Assembly: GCA_023266195.1 (NCBI GenBank)
Contig: JAHFRP010000006.1
Coordinates: forward strand, 1 to 64,000
Reading direction: 5' to 3'
Source of the DNA: Sulfuricella sp.
Lineage (GTDB): Bacteria > Pseudomonadota > Gammaproteobacteria > Burkholderiales > Sulfuricellaceae
Length of the DNA stretch: 64,000 bases
A program made the position numbers and the translations under genes. Positions within the stretch are counted from its first letter, which is position 1. The number at the start of each line of letters is the position of its first letter. Below the pieces are notes generated by a model. The model was not told where the DNA came from and made no database searches. It saw nothing but the letters and a program-made list of their open reading frames with translations. Below are positions 34,690-43,360 of this stretch, one piece after another.

Positions 34690-36153
34690 ATGAAACTTTT
34701 CCCCATCCGCGGCGGCATCCACCCCGACTACCGCAAGGAACAATCAAGCGAGCGGGCCATCGTCGCCCTGCCGCTGCCCGCGCTGCTCTATATCCCCTTG
34801 CAGCAGCACATCGGCGCGCCGGCGGAAGTCCTGGTCAGCGAAGGGCAGGCCGTGAAAAAGGGCCAGATGATCGCGCGCAGCACCGGCGCGATCTCCGCCC
34901 CCCAGCACGCGCCGACCTCCGGCACCGTCAAGGCGGTGACCGAGATTCCCGCGCCGCACCCTTCCGGCCTGGCGCAGACCACCATCGTCATCGAGCCTGA
35001 CGGCCGCGACGAGTGGGCCGAGCTGCCCGCGGCCATCGCCGACCCATTCAGCGCCGACCCGCAGACCATCGCCGAGCGCGTTGCCCAATCCGGCATCGTC
35101 GGCATGGGCGGCGCGGCCTTCCCGTCGGCGGTCAAACTCAACCTCGGCAGCCGGTTCAAGCTCGACACCCTGCTCCTCAACGGCGCCGAGTGCGAGCCTT
35201 ATCTCACCTGCGACGACCGGGTGATGCGCGAGCACGCCGGCGAGATCGTCGACGGTGCCCGCATCATGGCCCACGCGCTGGGCGTGCCGCGTGTGGTGAT
35301 CGCCATCGAGGACAACAAGCCGCAGGCGATCGCGGCGATGACCGAGGCCGCCAGAGCGTTCGCCGAAATCGTCGTGGCGGGCGTGCCGGTGCAGTATCCG
35401 ATGGGCTCCGAGCGCCATCTGGTGCAGGCCATCACCGGCCGCGAAACGCCGGCGAAGAAGCTCACCGCCGACATCGGCGTGGTGGTGCACAACGTCGCCA
35501 CCGCCCGCGCCGTGCATCATGCCGTGCGCTTCGGCCGCCCGCTCGTCGCCCGGGTGGTGACGGTGAGCGGCGGCGCCGTGCGCGAAGCCAACAACATCGA
35601 AGCGCCGATCGGCGCGCGGGTGGCCGACCTGATCGCGTTCTGCGGCGGCTTCGCCAGCGAACCGGCCAGCCTGGTCAACGGCGGGCCGATGATGGGGCAG
35701 CCCCTGCCCGGCCTGGACGTGCCGGTGATCAAGGGCATGTCCGGCATCCTCGCGCTCACGGCGGGGGAAACCAACACGCAGCCGGCCAGCCCCTGCATCC
35801 GCTGCGGCACCTGCGTCAGCATCTGCCCGTGCGGGCTGGTACCGGTGGAGATGGCCGCCTTCATCCGCAAGGACAACTTCGAAGCCGCCGCCCGGCTCGG
35901 CGTGATGGACTGCGTCTCCTGCGGCAGCTGCTCGTGGGTATGCCCGTCGCACATCCCGCTGGTGCACTATTTCAACTACGCCAAGGGCATGATCAACGCC
36001 CAGGAACGCGACCGGCGCAAGAACGAGCAGACCAAGGTACTGGCCGAGGCGCACACCCTGCGCGTGGAAAAAGCGGCCGAAGCCCGGCGCGCGATGATGG
36101 CCGCCAAGAAGGCCCAGGCCGCCGCCAAAACCGAAGAAAAGGCCAACGCATGA
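34690..36153 (+). CDS. rnfC: Rnf complex NADH/FMN subunit C, set 1
   Basis: A 487-residue peripheral subunit that binds NAD(H) and FMN and two 4Fe-4S clusters. The start KLFPIRGGIHPDYRKEQSSE is typical; the nucleotide-binding segment GIVGMGGAAFPSAVKL lies at about residue 137. Cluster motifs are CIRCGTCVSICP (about 368) and CVSCGSCSWVCP (about 407). A charged, Ala-rich tail ends the protein. AAAGGAG precedes it; the stop overlaps rnfD. Confidence 0.95.
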   Translation: MKLFPIRGGIHPDYRKEQSSERAIVALPLPALLYIPLQQHIGAPAEVLVSEGQAVKKGQMIARSTGAISAPQHAPTSGTVKAVTEIPAPHPSGLAQTTIVIEPDGRDEWAELPAAIADPFSADPQTIAERVAQSGIVGMGGAAFPSAVKLNLGSRFKLDTLLLNGAECEPYLTCDDRVMREHAGEIVDGARIMAHALGVPRVVIAIEDNKPQAIAAMTEAARAFAEIVVAGVPVQYPMGSERHLVQAITGRETPAKKLTADIGVVVHNVATARAVHHAVRFGRPLVARVVTVSGGAVREANNIEAPIGARVADLIAFCGGFASEPASLVNGGPMMGQPLPGLDVPVIKGMSGILALTAGETNTQPASPCIRCGTCVSICPCGLVPVEMAAFIRKDNFEAAARLGVMDCVSCGSCSWVCPSHIPLVHYFNYAKGMINAQERDRRKNEQTKVLAEAHTLRVEKAAEARRAMMAAKKAQAAAKTEEKANA

Positions 36154-37223
36154 TCAACGCAATCAACAAGAGCGGCCCGTTCACCCACGGCGCCAGCAAC
36201 GTCCAGAAGACCATGTACACGGTGCTGCTGGCGCTCCTGCCGGCCACCGCCTTCAACGCCTACCTGTTCGGCTGGCCCGCGCTGCTGCTGTTCGTCGTCA
36301 CCGTCGGCGCCTGCGTAGTGATCGAGGCCGGCTGCCTGATCCTCGCCGACCAGCCGATGAAAGCAGCGTTCGACGGCTCGGCCGTGCTCACCGGCTGGCT
36401 GCTGGCGATGAGCCTGCCGCCCTGGGCGCCCTGGTGGATCGGCGCGCTCGGCGCGGTGTTCGCCATCGCCCTGGCCAAGCACACCTTCGGCGGCCTCGGC
36501 CAGAACATGTTCAACCCGGCCATGGTGGCCCGCGTCGCCCTGCTGGTGTCGTTCCCGGTCGTCATGACCGCCTGGGTCCTGCCGCATCCGCTGTTCTCGG
36601 CCAGCGCACCCGGCCTCGGCGACGCCCTCGCCATCACCTTCGGCGGCCAGATGCCCGACTCGGTGAGCGCAGCCTCGGCACTGGGCTACGTCAAGACCGA
36701 GCTGTCGCGCGGCATTCCGGTGACGCAATCGATGGCGCACGTACCCGACCTGATGGACATGGCGCTGGGCTTCCGCGCCGGCAGCATGGGCGAGACCTCG
36801 GCGATCCTGATCCTCGCCGGCGGCCTGTTCCTGATGGCGCGCCGCATCATCTCCTGGCATACCCCGCTCGGCGTGATGGGCGGGCTGTTCCTGATGGGCA
36901 CCCTGTTCCACGCCATCGACCCGGCCCGCTACACCGACGGCATGTTCCACGTGATGTCCGGCGCGACCTTCCTCGGCGCGTTCTTCATCGCCACCGACTA
37001 CGTCACCTCGCCGGTGTCGAAAAAAGGCCAGCTGGTCTTCGGCGCCGGCGTCGGCGTGCTGACCTGGGTCATCCGCACCTACGCCGGCTACCCCGAGGGC
37101 ATGGCGTTCGCCATCCTGCTGATGAATTCGCTGACCCCGATCATCGACCAATACACCCGTCCGCGCGCCTTCGGCCGCACGCTCAAAGGCGAACCGCTGC
37201 CGCTCGCGGGGAGAGATAAATGA
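36150..37223 (+). CDS. rnfD: Rnf complex subunit D (covalent FMN), set 1
   Basis: A 357-residue membrane protein with about ten helices. The flavinylation site is intact: Thr273 in HVMSGATFLGAFFIATDYV should carry FMN added by ApbE. The ATG overlaps the rnfC stop (ATGA); in-frame DNA further upstream belongs to a shadow of rnfC. RnfD is part of the ion-translocating core. Confidence 0.95.
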   Translation: MINAINKSGPFTHGASNVQKTMYTVLLALLPATAFNAYLFGWPALLLFVVTVGACVVIEAGCLILADQPMKAAFDGSAVLTGWLLAMSLPPWAPWWIGALGAVFAIALAKHTFGGLGQNMFNPAMVARVALLVSFPVVMTAWVLPHPLFSASAPGLGDALAITFGGQMPDSVSAASALGYVKTELSRGIPVTQSMAHVPDLMDMALGFRAGSMGETSAILILAGGLFLMARRIISWHTPLGVMGGLFLMGTLFHAIDPARYTDGMFHVMSGATFLGAFFIATDYVTSPVSKKGQLVFGAGVGVLTWVIRTYAGYPEGMAFAILLMNSLTPIIDQYTRPRAFGRTLKGEPLPLAGRDK

Positions 37224-37819
37224 AACCGAGCACACTAAAACATGGAGTGATTCTGGGCACGTTCTGCCTCGGCTTCGGCCTCATGCTCGCCGTCACCGAC
37301 CGCCTCACCGCCGCGGACATCGCCGCGCGCGCCCTGGAAGACCGGATGAACTCGCTGTCCCAGGTGATTCCCAACGGCATCCACGACAACAACCCGGTGA
37401 CCGACACCGTCGCCCTGAAAGACGACCGCGGCCGGGACATCACCGTCTACCGCGCCCGCAAGGACGGCAAGGTGACCGGCGTGGCCTATGAAATCTACGG
37501 TTCGGGCTATGCCGGCGAGATCAAGCTGATGATGGGCGTGGATGCCGACGGCAAGATCCTCGGCGTGCGCGTCCTGGCGCACCACGAAACGCCGGGCCTG
37601 GGCGACAAGATCGAAGAAAAGAAAACCGACTGGATCCTGCGCTTCACCGGCCTGTCGATCGGCAACCCGCCGCTCGACAAGTGGAAAGTAAAGAAGGACG
37701 GCGGCCAGTTCGACCAGTTCGCCGGCGCCACCATCACGCCACGCGGCGTGGTCGGCGCGGTCCGCGGCGGGCTGGGATTCTTCGCCGCCAACAAGGCAAA
37801 AATGACGGAGGTAAACTAA
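37220..37819 (+). CDS. rnfG: Rnf complex subunit G (covalent FMN), set 1
   Basis: A 199-residue protein with one N-terminal membrane helix (about 8–28) and a periplasmic FMN-binding domain. The ApbE acceptor site is DQFAGATITP, with Thr171 as the expected FMN-linked residue. VLAHHETPGLGDKIEEKK is a conserved segment of the family. It overlaps rnfD by four bases. Confidence 0.95.
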   Translation: MKPSTLKHGVILGTFCLGFGLMLAVTDRLTAADIAARALEDRMNSLSQVIPNGIHDNNPVTDTVALKDDRGRDITVYRARKDGKVTGVAYEIYGSGYAGEIKLMMGVDADGKILGVRVLAHHETPGLGDKIEEKKTDWILRFTGLSIGNPPLDKWKVKKDGGQFDQFAGATITPRGVVGAVRGGLGFFAANKAKMTEVN

Positions 37820-37820
37820 T

Positions 37821-38495
37821 ATGGCGACCCAATACCGCACCATCGTCCGCGACGGTCTGTGGGACAACAACGGCGTGTTCAGCATGCTGCTCGGCATGTG
37901 CCCCACCATGGCCATGACCACCAGCGCCACCAACGGCCTCGGCATGGGCATCGCCACCGCCGTGGTGATGGCCGCCTCCAGCCTCCTGGTGGCCACCTTC
38001 CGCAACCAGATCACGCAGGAAGTGCGCATCCCGGTCTACATCCTGATCGTCGCCGCCATGGTGACGCTGGTCGATCTGTGCATGAACGCCTGGATGCACG
38101 AGCTGTACAAGGTGCTCGGCCTGTTCATCCCGCTGATCGTTTCCAACTGCCTGCCGCTGGCGCGCCTCGAAGCCTTCGCCGCCAAGGAGCCGGTGCTGCC
38201 GTCGTTCCTCGACGGCCTGTTCATGGGCGTCGGCTTCACCTTCGCGCTCACCGCCATCGGCGCGGTGCGCGAGATTTTCGGCTCGGGCACGCTGTTCGCC
38301 GACGCCTCGCTGCTGCTGGGGCCGGCCTTCAAGGTCATGGAAATGCGTCTGATGCCGTCCGACATGGGCGTGCTGATGATGATCCTGCCGCCCGGCGGCT
38401 TCCTCGTCACCGGGCTCCTGGTGGTGGTCAAGCGCATGCTCGACGTCCGCGCCGGCAAGGCCATCCAGATGGGCGGCGCCCACAGCGCGGCGTAA
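37821..38495 (+). CDS. rnfE: Rnf complex subunit E, set 1
   Basis: A 224-residue six-helix membrane protein homologous to RnfA. Conserved cysteines are in LGMCPTMAMT (about residue 26) and VSNCLPLARLEAFA (about 109). It begins with WDNNGVF, a common start in RnfE. It starts one base after the rnfG stop, with GGAGG overlapping the rnfG end. Confidence 0.95.
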   Translation: MATQYRTIVRDGLWDNNGVFSMLLGMCPTMAMTTSATNGLGMGIATAVVMAASSLLVATFRNQITQEVRIPVYILIVAAMVTLVDLCMNAWMHELYKVLGLFIPLIVSNCLPLARLEAFAAKEPVLPSFLDGLFMGVGFTFALTAIGAVREIFGSGTLFADASLLLGPAFKVMEMRLMPSDMGVLMMILPPGGFLVTGLLVVVKRMLDVRAGKAIQMGGAHSAA

Positions 38496-38505
38496 GGAGA
38501 CGGCC

Positions 38506-38790
38506 ATGAAAATCGGAATCGCCTATGCCCAGCCGAACCGCCAGGTCTGGCTCAACGTCGAAGTGCCGGAAGGCGCCACCGTCAAGGACGCCATCGAGTG
38601 TTCCGGCATCCTCAAGCAGTTCCCCGAAATCGACCTGGAGCAGCAGAAGGTAGGCATCTTCAGCAAGCTCGCCAAGCTCGACGCCGCACTCGAAGACGGC
38701 GACCGCGTCGAAATCTACCGCCCCATCATCTGCGACCCGAAAACGGTGCGGCGCAAGGCCAAACCGGAAGGCGAGGAAGAGGAAGCGTAG
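38506..38790 (+). CDS. rnfH: RnfH family ubiquitin-like protein
   Basis: A 94-residue beta-grasp protein (PF03658). KIGIAYAQPNRQVWLNVEVPEGATVKDAIECSG and VGIFSKLAKLDAALEDGDRVEIYRPI match RnfH. Its function is uncertain; it accompanies Rnf in nif-linked clusters and otherwise sits near ratA. AAGGAG lies ten bases after rnfE. A REP-like hairpin begins four bases past its stop. Set 2 has no rnfH. Confidence 0.9.
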   Translation: MKIGIAYAQPNRQVWLNVEVPEGATVKDAIECSGILKQFPEIDLEQQKVGIFSKLAKLDAALEDGDRVEIYRPIICDPKTVRRKAKPEGEEEEA

Positions 38791-38794
38791 CGTC

Positions 38795-38816
38795 GGTCGG
38801 GCACCCCGTGCCCGGC
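38795..38816. repeat. REP-like hairpin after rnfH
   Basis: GGTCGGGCACCCCGTGCCCG, a member of the family at 12245–12269 and 47386–47460, lies directly behind the rnfH stop. It could serve as the operon's 3' end structure. Confidence 0.6.
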
Positions 38817-38892
38817 GGTTGATCGTTGCGTATGGGATTTGTCGGGCGCGGAATGCCGACAATATGGTTATATTATGCAATGCCCTACGGCG

Positions 38893-39291
38893 CTACACCC
38901 CCAGCACCTCCACCTTGGGCATGGCATCCATGCTTTCCGCCTGCCGGCCAAAAGGCTTGTCGAAGGTGCAGAAAGCCTCTTCGGCGACGCTTAGGGCGAG
39001 ATGGAGCGCGTCGCCGAAATCCATTCCCTGCTCGAACCATTGCAGCGCGTAGCAGAGCGCCTCGAATTCCTTCGGCTTGAAGTTGGGGAGGCCGAACAGC
39101 AGGCGCAGCGCCTTGGCAATTTCTTCCCGGGCACAGCCGTTCACTTTGAGCACCCACACCAGTTCGAGCAAAACCGTCGGCGGGGCGGTGAAGGTTTGAT
39201 TCCGGGACAATAGCCGCGCGGCCGCTGCTGCCTGACCGACGTCGTCGTTGAGCAGGTAGCGGGCCAGGACGTTAGTGTCGAGCGCGATCAT
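38893..39291 (-). CDS. PIN-domain toxin (VapC-like)
   Basis: A 132-residue PIN protein. Active-site candidates are Asp5 ([13 protein letters not shown]), Glu43 (LLELVWVL), Asp91/Asp94 ([11 protein letters not shown]) and Asp111 (FCTFDKPF). The full-length fold suggests a working RNase toxin. It overlaps the AbrB-type antitoxin by four bases. The pair lies between rnfH and pyrD on the opposite strand, so it is an accessory insertion. Confidence 0.87.
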   Translation of the reverse strand: MIALDTNVLARYLLNDDVGQAAAAARLLSRNQTFTAPPTVLLELVWVLKVNGCAREEIAKALRLLFGLPNFKPKEFEALCYALQWFEQGMDFGDALHLALSVAEEAFCTFDKPFGRQAESMDAMPKVEVLGV

Positions 39292-39557
39292 TCCTTGGTG
39301 GCCTCGTCCGCATCTTTAAGCATGTCGCCGATGGCAAGGTCGGTTTCTTGCTCGTTCAATGGCTTCCGGCCTTTCCGCGCAAGGAAGCCGATGCCGTTTT
39401 CCACTCGGGTGGCGGCGAATACGGGGAGGGGCTTCAGCCGGATTTCATCGCCCACAAAGGCTATGACGAACTCCGTCCCCGCCGACAAGTGGTGGATATC
39501 CCTGATTTCCTTGGGAATGACGATTTGACCTTTGGTCGAGAGTTTAACGGTTTCCAT
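39288..39557 (-). CDS. AbrB/MazE-type antitoxin (VapB-like)
   Basis: An 89-residue protein from the ATG at 39557 ([24 protein letters not shown]); a TTG eight codons upstream is the alternative. The [13 protein letters not shown] stretch is the swapped-hairpin AbrB DNA-binding domain. The C-terminal part contacts the PIN toxin. Two direct repeats GTCTTAC and a TATATA box lie just upstream (39571–39594, minus strand) and may be its operator and promoter. Confidence 0.85.
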   Translation of the reverse strand: METVKLSTKGQIVIPKEIRDIHHLSAGTEFVIAFVGDEIRLKPLPVFAATRVENGIGFLARKGRKPLNEQETDLAIGDMLKDADEATKE

Positions 39558-39740
39558 GGCGGCGGATTGGTAAGACGACAAGTAAGACTATATACCAAGG
39601 ACGTTCCAAGCGCACTCGGAGCAGGGCTGCGTCCTTTTGACAACGGTCGTCCCGCCGCGCAAACAACGCCCGTCCCGAAAGCGTTACCCACGCTGACTTC
39701 CGGGTTGCCATCCGCCGCCGGTTCGGGGGTAAAATGGCGT

Positions 39741-40784
39741 ATGTACTCACTTATCCGCTCCGTCTTCTTCCGGCTCGACGCCGAAACCGCGCACGGCTTC
39801 GGCCTGTGGGCCATGAAAATCGCCCATCGCCTGGGATTGCTCGGCCTGCTGGCGCCGCGCATCGAGCCCATGCCGAAGACCGTGATGGGGCTGACCTTTC
39901 CCAACCCGGTCGGGTTGGCCGCCGGGCTGGACAAGAACGGCGACTGCATCGACGCGCTCGGCGCGCTGGGCTTCGGCTTCATCGAAATCGGCACGGTCAC
40001 GCCGCGCCCCCAGCCCGGCAACCCGAAGCCGCGCCTGTTCCGCATTCCCCAGGCAGACGCGATCGTCAATCGCATGGGCTTCAACAACCGCGGCGTGGAC
40101 TGCCTGCTGGAGAACGTCCGGCACAGCCGCTACAAGGGCATCCTCGGCATCAACATCGGCAAGAACTTCGACACGCCGATCGACAAGGCGGCGGACGATT
40201 ACCTGATCTGCCTGCGCAAGGTCTACCCTCATGCCAGCTACGTCGCCGTCAATATTTCCTCGCCCAACACCAAGAACCTGCGCCAGCTGCAGCAATCCGA
40301 CGAACTGGAAAATCTGCTCGCCGCGCTGAAGGCGGAACAGGGCCGGCTGGCGCAGGAGCATGGGCGCTACGTGCCGCTGGCGCTGAAAATCGCGCCGGAT
40401 CTCGACACCGAACAAATCATCGCGATTGCCGACCTGCTGCTGAAACACGGCATCGACGGCGTGATCGCCACCAACACCACCATCGGCCGCGAAGGCGTCG
40501 AGGGCCTGCCGCACGCCGACGAGGCCGGCGGCCTGTCGGGCGCGCCGGTGCGGCGCAAATCCACCGCGGTGATCAAGCAGCTCGCCCTGGCGCTGGGCGG
40601 GAAAATCCCGATCATCGGCGTCGGCGGCATTCTCGACGGCCTCGACGCGGAAGAAAAAACCCGCTGCGGCGCCAGCCTGGTACAGATTTACACCGGCTTC
40701 ATCTACCGCGGTCCCCAGTTGATCGGAGAGATTGCCCGCCAGCTGGAAAGCGGGGAATGCACGGCATGCAGGTTTGCCAAATGA
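39741..40784 (+). CDS. pyrD: Dihydroorotate dehydrogenase (quinone), class 2
   Basis: A 347-residue membrane-associated flavoenzyme of pyrimidine synthesis, passing electrons from dihydroorotate to quinones. The start chosen is [18 protein letters not shown] (ATG at 39741); the longer frame upstream is non-coding. FMN and substrate motifs are visible: [19 protein letters not shown], the catalytic-serine segment [19 protein letters not shown] and GVGGILDG. The amphipathic N-terminus fits class 2. Confidence 0.96.
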   Translation: MYSLIRSVFFRLDAETAHGFGLWAMKIAHRLGLLGLLAPRIEPMPKTVMGLTFPNPVGLAAGLDKNGDCIDALGALGFGFIEIGTVTPRPQPGNPKPRLFRIPQADAIVNRMGFNNRGVDCLLENVRHSRYKGILGINIGKNFDTPIDKAADDYLICLRKVYPHASYVAVNISSPNTKNLRQLQQSDELENLLAALKAEQGRLAQEHGRYVPLALKIAPDLDTEQIIAIADLLLKHGIDGVIATNTTIGREGVEGLPHADEAGGLSGAPVRRKSTAVIKQLALALGGKIPIIGVGGILDGLDAEEKTRCGASLVQIYTGFIYRGPQLIGEIARQLESGECTACRFAK

Positions 40785-40823
40785 TCGACACAGTTTAGCC
40801 GGATTACACAGGAGAATGCTCCG

Positions 40824-41936
40824 ATGCTGATTGGCGTACCGAAGGAAATCAAGGACTACGAATTCCGCGTCGGCGTGACGCCGGCCGGCGTCCGTGCCCT
40901 GGCCGATGCCGGCCACCAGGTATTGATCGAAAGCCATGCCGGCGAGCGCATCGGCTTCGACGACGCGCTCTATCTCGCGGCCGGCGCGAAAATCGCCGCG
41001 ACTCCCGCCGAAGTGTATGGCTGTCCGCTGGTGGTGAAGGTGAAGGAGCCCCAGCCGAGCGAGGTCGCGCTGCTCATGGAAGGCCAGGTGCTGTTCACCT
41101 ATTTCCACCTCGCCGCCGACCCCGTCCTTGCCAGCCGCCTGATGGAAAAGAAAATCGTCGCCGTCGCCTACGAAACCGTGACCGACGCGGCGAACTCCCT
41201 GCCCCTGCTCACGCCGATGTCGGAAGTCGCGGGCCGGATCGCCATCCAGGCCGGCGCCACCGCGCTGCACCTCGCCAACGGCGGCTGCGGCGTGCTGCTC
41301 GGCGGCGTGCCGGGCGTTTCCCCGGGCAAGGTGGTGATCCTCGGCGGCGGCACGGTGGGCGCCAACGCCGCCAGGATGGCGCTGGGACTGGGGGCGGAAG
41401 TCACCCTGCTCGACGTCAGCCTGCCGCGGCTGCGCCATCTGGAAGACGTGTTCGGCGCGCGCCTCAAGACCCGCTTCGCCGAGGCCCACGCCATCGCCGA
41501 GCTGACCGCGGGCGCCGACCTGGTGGTGGGCGCGGTGCTGGTGGCCGGAAAACGGGCGCCGAAGCTGCTTACCCGAACTCTCGTCCAGCGCATGAAACGC
41601 GGAGCGGTTTTCGTGGACGTTTCCATCGATCAGGGCGGTAGCAGCGAAACTTCGCGCCCCACCACCCACTCCAATCCAATTTATATCGAGGAAGGCGTGG
41701 TGCATTATTGCGTCACCAACATGCCGGCGGCCTGCGCCCGCACCGCGACCCAGGCGCTGACCAACGCCACCCTGCCCTATGTGCTGGCGCTGGCCGGCAA
41801 GGGCTGGAAGGACGCGATGAAGGCGGACCACGGGCTGCGCAACGGGCTCAACCTGCATCTCGGCCAGGTGACCCACGCCGGACTCGCCGCCGACCTGGGA
41901 TATCCGTGGGCTGCGGCGGAGACGGTGCTGGGCTAA
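40824..41936 (+). CDS. ald: Alanine dehydrogenase
   Basis: A 370-residue NAD-dependent enzyme interconverting alanine and pyruvate plus ammonia. The start MLIGVPKEIKDYEFRVGVTPAGV is diagnostic; KVKEPQPSE holds the substrate Lys, and VVILGGGTVGANAARMALGLGAEV is the NAD site. Length is normal. AGGAGAATGCTCCG precedes the ATG. Its TAA is part of a 10-bp duplication made by the MITE insertion that starts three bases later. Confidence 0.95.
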   Translation: MLIGVPKEIKDYEFRVGVTPAGVRALADAGHQVLIESHAGERIGFDDALYLAAGAKIAATPAEVYGCPLVVKVKEPQPSEVALLMEGQVLFTYFHLAADPVLASRLMEKKIVAVAYETVTDAANSLPLLTPMSEVAGRIAIQAGATALHLANGGCGVLLGGVPGVSPGKVVILGGGTVGANAARMALGLGAEVTLLDVSLPRLRHLEDVFGARLKTRFAEAHAIAELTAGADLVVGAVLVAGKRAPKLLTRTLVQRMKRGAVFVDVSIDQGGSSETSRPTTHSNPIYIEEGVVHYCVTNMPAACARTATQALTNATLPYVLALAGKGWKDAMKADHGLRNGLNLHLGQVTHAGLAADLGYPWAAAETVLG

Positions 41937-41939
41937 ATA

Positions 41940-42111
41940 CAATACTGTTCACCTACGCGAAGTTTTTCATGTAGGTTGGGTTGAGCGGTTTTATCGCGCA
42001 ACCCAACAAACTTTATCATCATTAAAAACAATATGTTGAAGATTGGGTTTGTTGGGCTAAAAAACCAGCCCAACCTACATGGGGACGGGCGGCACTTAAG
42101 TAAACAGTATT
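41940..42111 (-). mobile_element. 172-bp MITE-like element, copy 2 (inverted)
   Basis: The same length and structure as 3050–3221 but in reverse orientation. Ends are CAATACTGTTCACCTACG and, on the other strand, CAATACTGTTTACTTAAG. Perfect 10-bp target duplications GGGCTAAATA flank it at 41930–41939 and 42112–42121; the left one contains the ald stop codon. It fills most of the gap between ald and the second rnf operon. Confidence 0.88.
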
Positions 42112-42159
42112 GGGGCTAAATAACCAGAACTACGGAAAACATGAGGTTTCAAGGCGAAA

Positions 42160-42738
42160 ATGGAACACTACTTTTTCATCCTGATCGGCACGGTGCTGGT
42201 CAACAACATCGTGCTGGTCAAGGTGCTGGGGCTATGCCCGTTCATGGGCGTGTCCAAGAAGCTCGACGCGGCCGTCGGCATGGGTGCGGCGACGGCTTTC
42301 GTGCTGACCCTGGCTTCCGGCATGAGCTACCTGGTGGATCGCCACCTGCTGATTCCCAACGACCTCGCCTACCTGCGCACGCTGTCGTTCATCGTGGTGA
42401 TCGCCGCCATCGTGCAGTTCACCGAAATGTTCATCCGCAAATCCAGCCCGGTGCTGTACCAGTCGCTGGGCATCTACCTGCCGCTGATCACCACCAACTG
42501 CGCGGTGCTCGGCGTGCCCCTGCTCAATGTGCAGGAAAACCACAACTTCGTCGATTCGCTGCTTTATGGGCTGGGCGGCGCCGTCGGCTTCGCCCTGGTG
42601 CTGGCCCTGTTCGCCGCCATGCGCGAACGGCTCGAAGGCGCGGCCATTCCGGCGCCGTTCCGGGGTTCATCCATCGCCATGATCACGGCGGGCTTGCTGA
42701 GCCTGGCGTTCATGGGCTTCGCGGGGCTGGTGAAATAA
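42160..42738 (+). CDS. rnfA: Rnf complex subunit A, set 2
   Basis: A 192-residue six-helix membrane subunit, paralogous to the gene at 33545. Cluster cysteines are in GLCPFMGV (about 25) and TTNCAVLGV (about 112). It is the first gene of the second rnf operon. Only 48 bases separate it from the MITE-like element, and no sigma-54 motif is seen, so it may be constitutive or depend on read-through from ald. Confidence 0.95.
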   Translation: MEHYFFILIGTVLVNNIVLVKVLGLCPFMGVSKKLDAAVGMGAATAFVLTLASGMSYLVDRHLLIPNDLAYLRTLSFIVVIAAIVQFTEMFIRKSSPVLYQSLGIYLPLITTNCAVLGVPLLNVQENHNFVDSLLYGLGGAVGFALVLALFAAMRERLEGAAIPAPFRGSSIAMITAGLLSLAFMGFAGLVK

Positions 42739-42739
42739 C

Positions 42740-43294
42740 ATGTTGAGTGCCATCCTGGTCATGATCTTGCTGGGCGTCGTGCTGGGCGCCATCCTCGGTT
42801 ACGCGTCGATCAAGTTCAAGGTCGAGGGCAACCCGATGGTCAAAAAAGTCGGCGCCGTCCTGCCGCAGACCCAGTGCGGGCAATGCGGCTACGCCGGCTG
42901 CGGCCCCTACGCGGAAGCGGTCGCCAGGGGCGAGGCCGCGCCCAACCTGTGCGTGCCGGGCGGCGATGCCGTGGCAAAAAATCTGGCCGACCTGCTCGGC
43001 GTCGAATTCCAGCCGGTCGGCGGCGGCGAGGGCGCCGGGCCGAAACCCAGGCAGGTCGCCTTCATCGACGAAAACAACTGCATCGGCTGCACCGCCTGCA
43101 TCAAGGCCTGTCCGGTGGACGCCATCGTCGGCGCATCGAAGCTGATGCATACCGTCCTGCCCGACCGCTGCACCGGCTGCGAGCTGTGCGTGCCCGCCTG
43201 CCCGGTGGACTGCATTTCGATGGTGCCGCTGGAGGAGAGCATCGCCAACTGGAAATGGCGCTACCCGGTCATAGAAATTAAAAAGGCGGCGTGA
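42740..43294 (+). CDS. rnfB: Rnf complex ferredoxin-like subunit B, set 2
   Basis: A 184-residue protein with a membrane helix at about 4–22, the cluster motif Cys46/49/54 plus a later Cys (CGQCGYAGC ... LCVPGG), and two ferredoxin motifs, [11 protein letters not shown] and [11 protein letters not shown]. It resembles the E. coli RsxB type more than its set 1 paralogue, for example in the [18 protein letters not shown]-terminus. It starts one base after the rnfA stop. Confidence 0.95.
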   Translation: MLSAILVMILLGVVLGAILGYASIKFKVEGNPMVKKVGAVLPQTQCGQCGYAGCGPYAEAVARGEAAPNLCVPGGDAVAKNLADLLGVEFQPVGGGEGAGPKPRQVAFIDENNCIGCTACIKACPVDAIVGASKLMHTVLPDRCTGCELCVPACPVDCISMVPLEESIANWKWRYPVIEIKKAA

Positions 43295-43298
43295 GGAA

Positions 43299-43358
43299 TT
43301 CAGTTCTTAATTCTGAAATTTGAATGCTTAATTAAAAAAACTTGAAATTCAAAATTGC
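43299..43358. repeat. AT-rich repeat between rnfB2 and rnfC2
   Basis: AATTCAGTTCTTAATTCTGA, TTTGAATGCTTAATTAAAA and TTGAAATTCAAAATTG resemble the block at 22705–22783. It widens an otherwise tight operon junction to 66 bases. Confidence 0.45.
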
Positions 43359-43360
43359 TC

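Noticed and set aside
42112-42159. Sigma-54 promoter ahead of rnf set 2
   Set aside because: No GG-N10-GC pair with TTGGCA/TTGC context was seen between the MITE and rnfA2.
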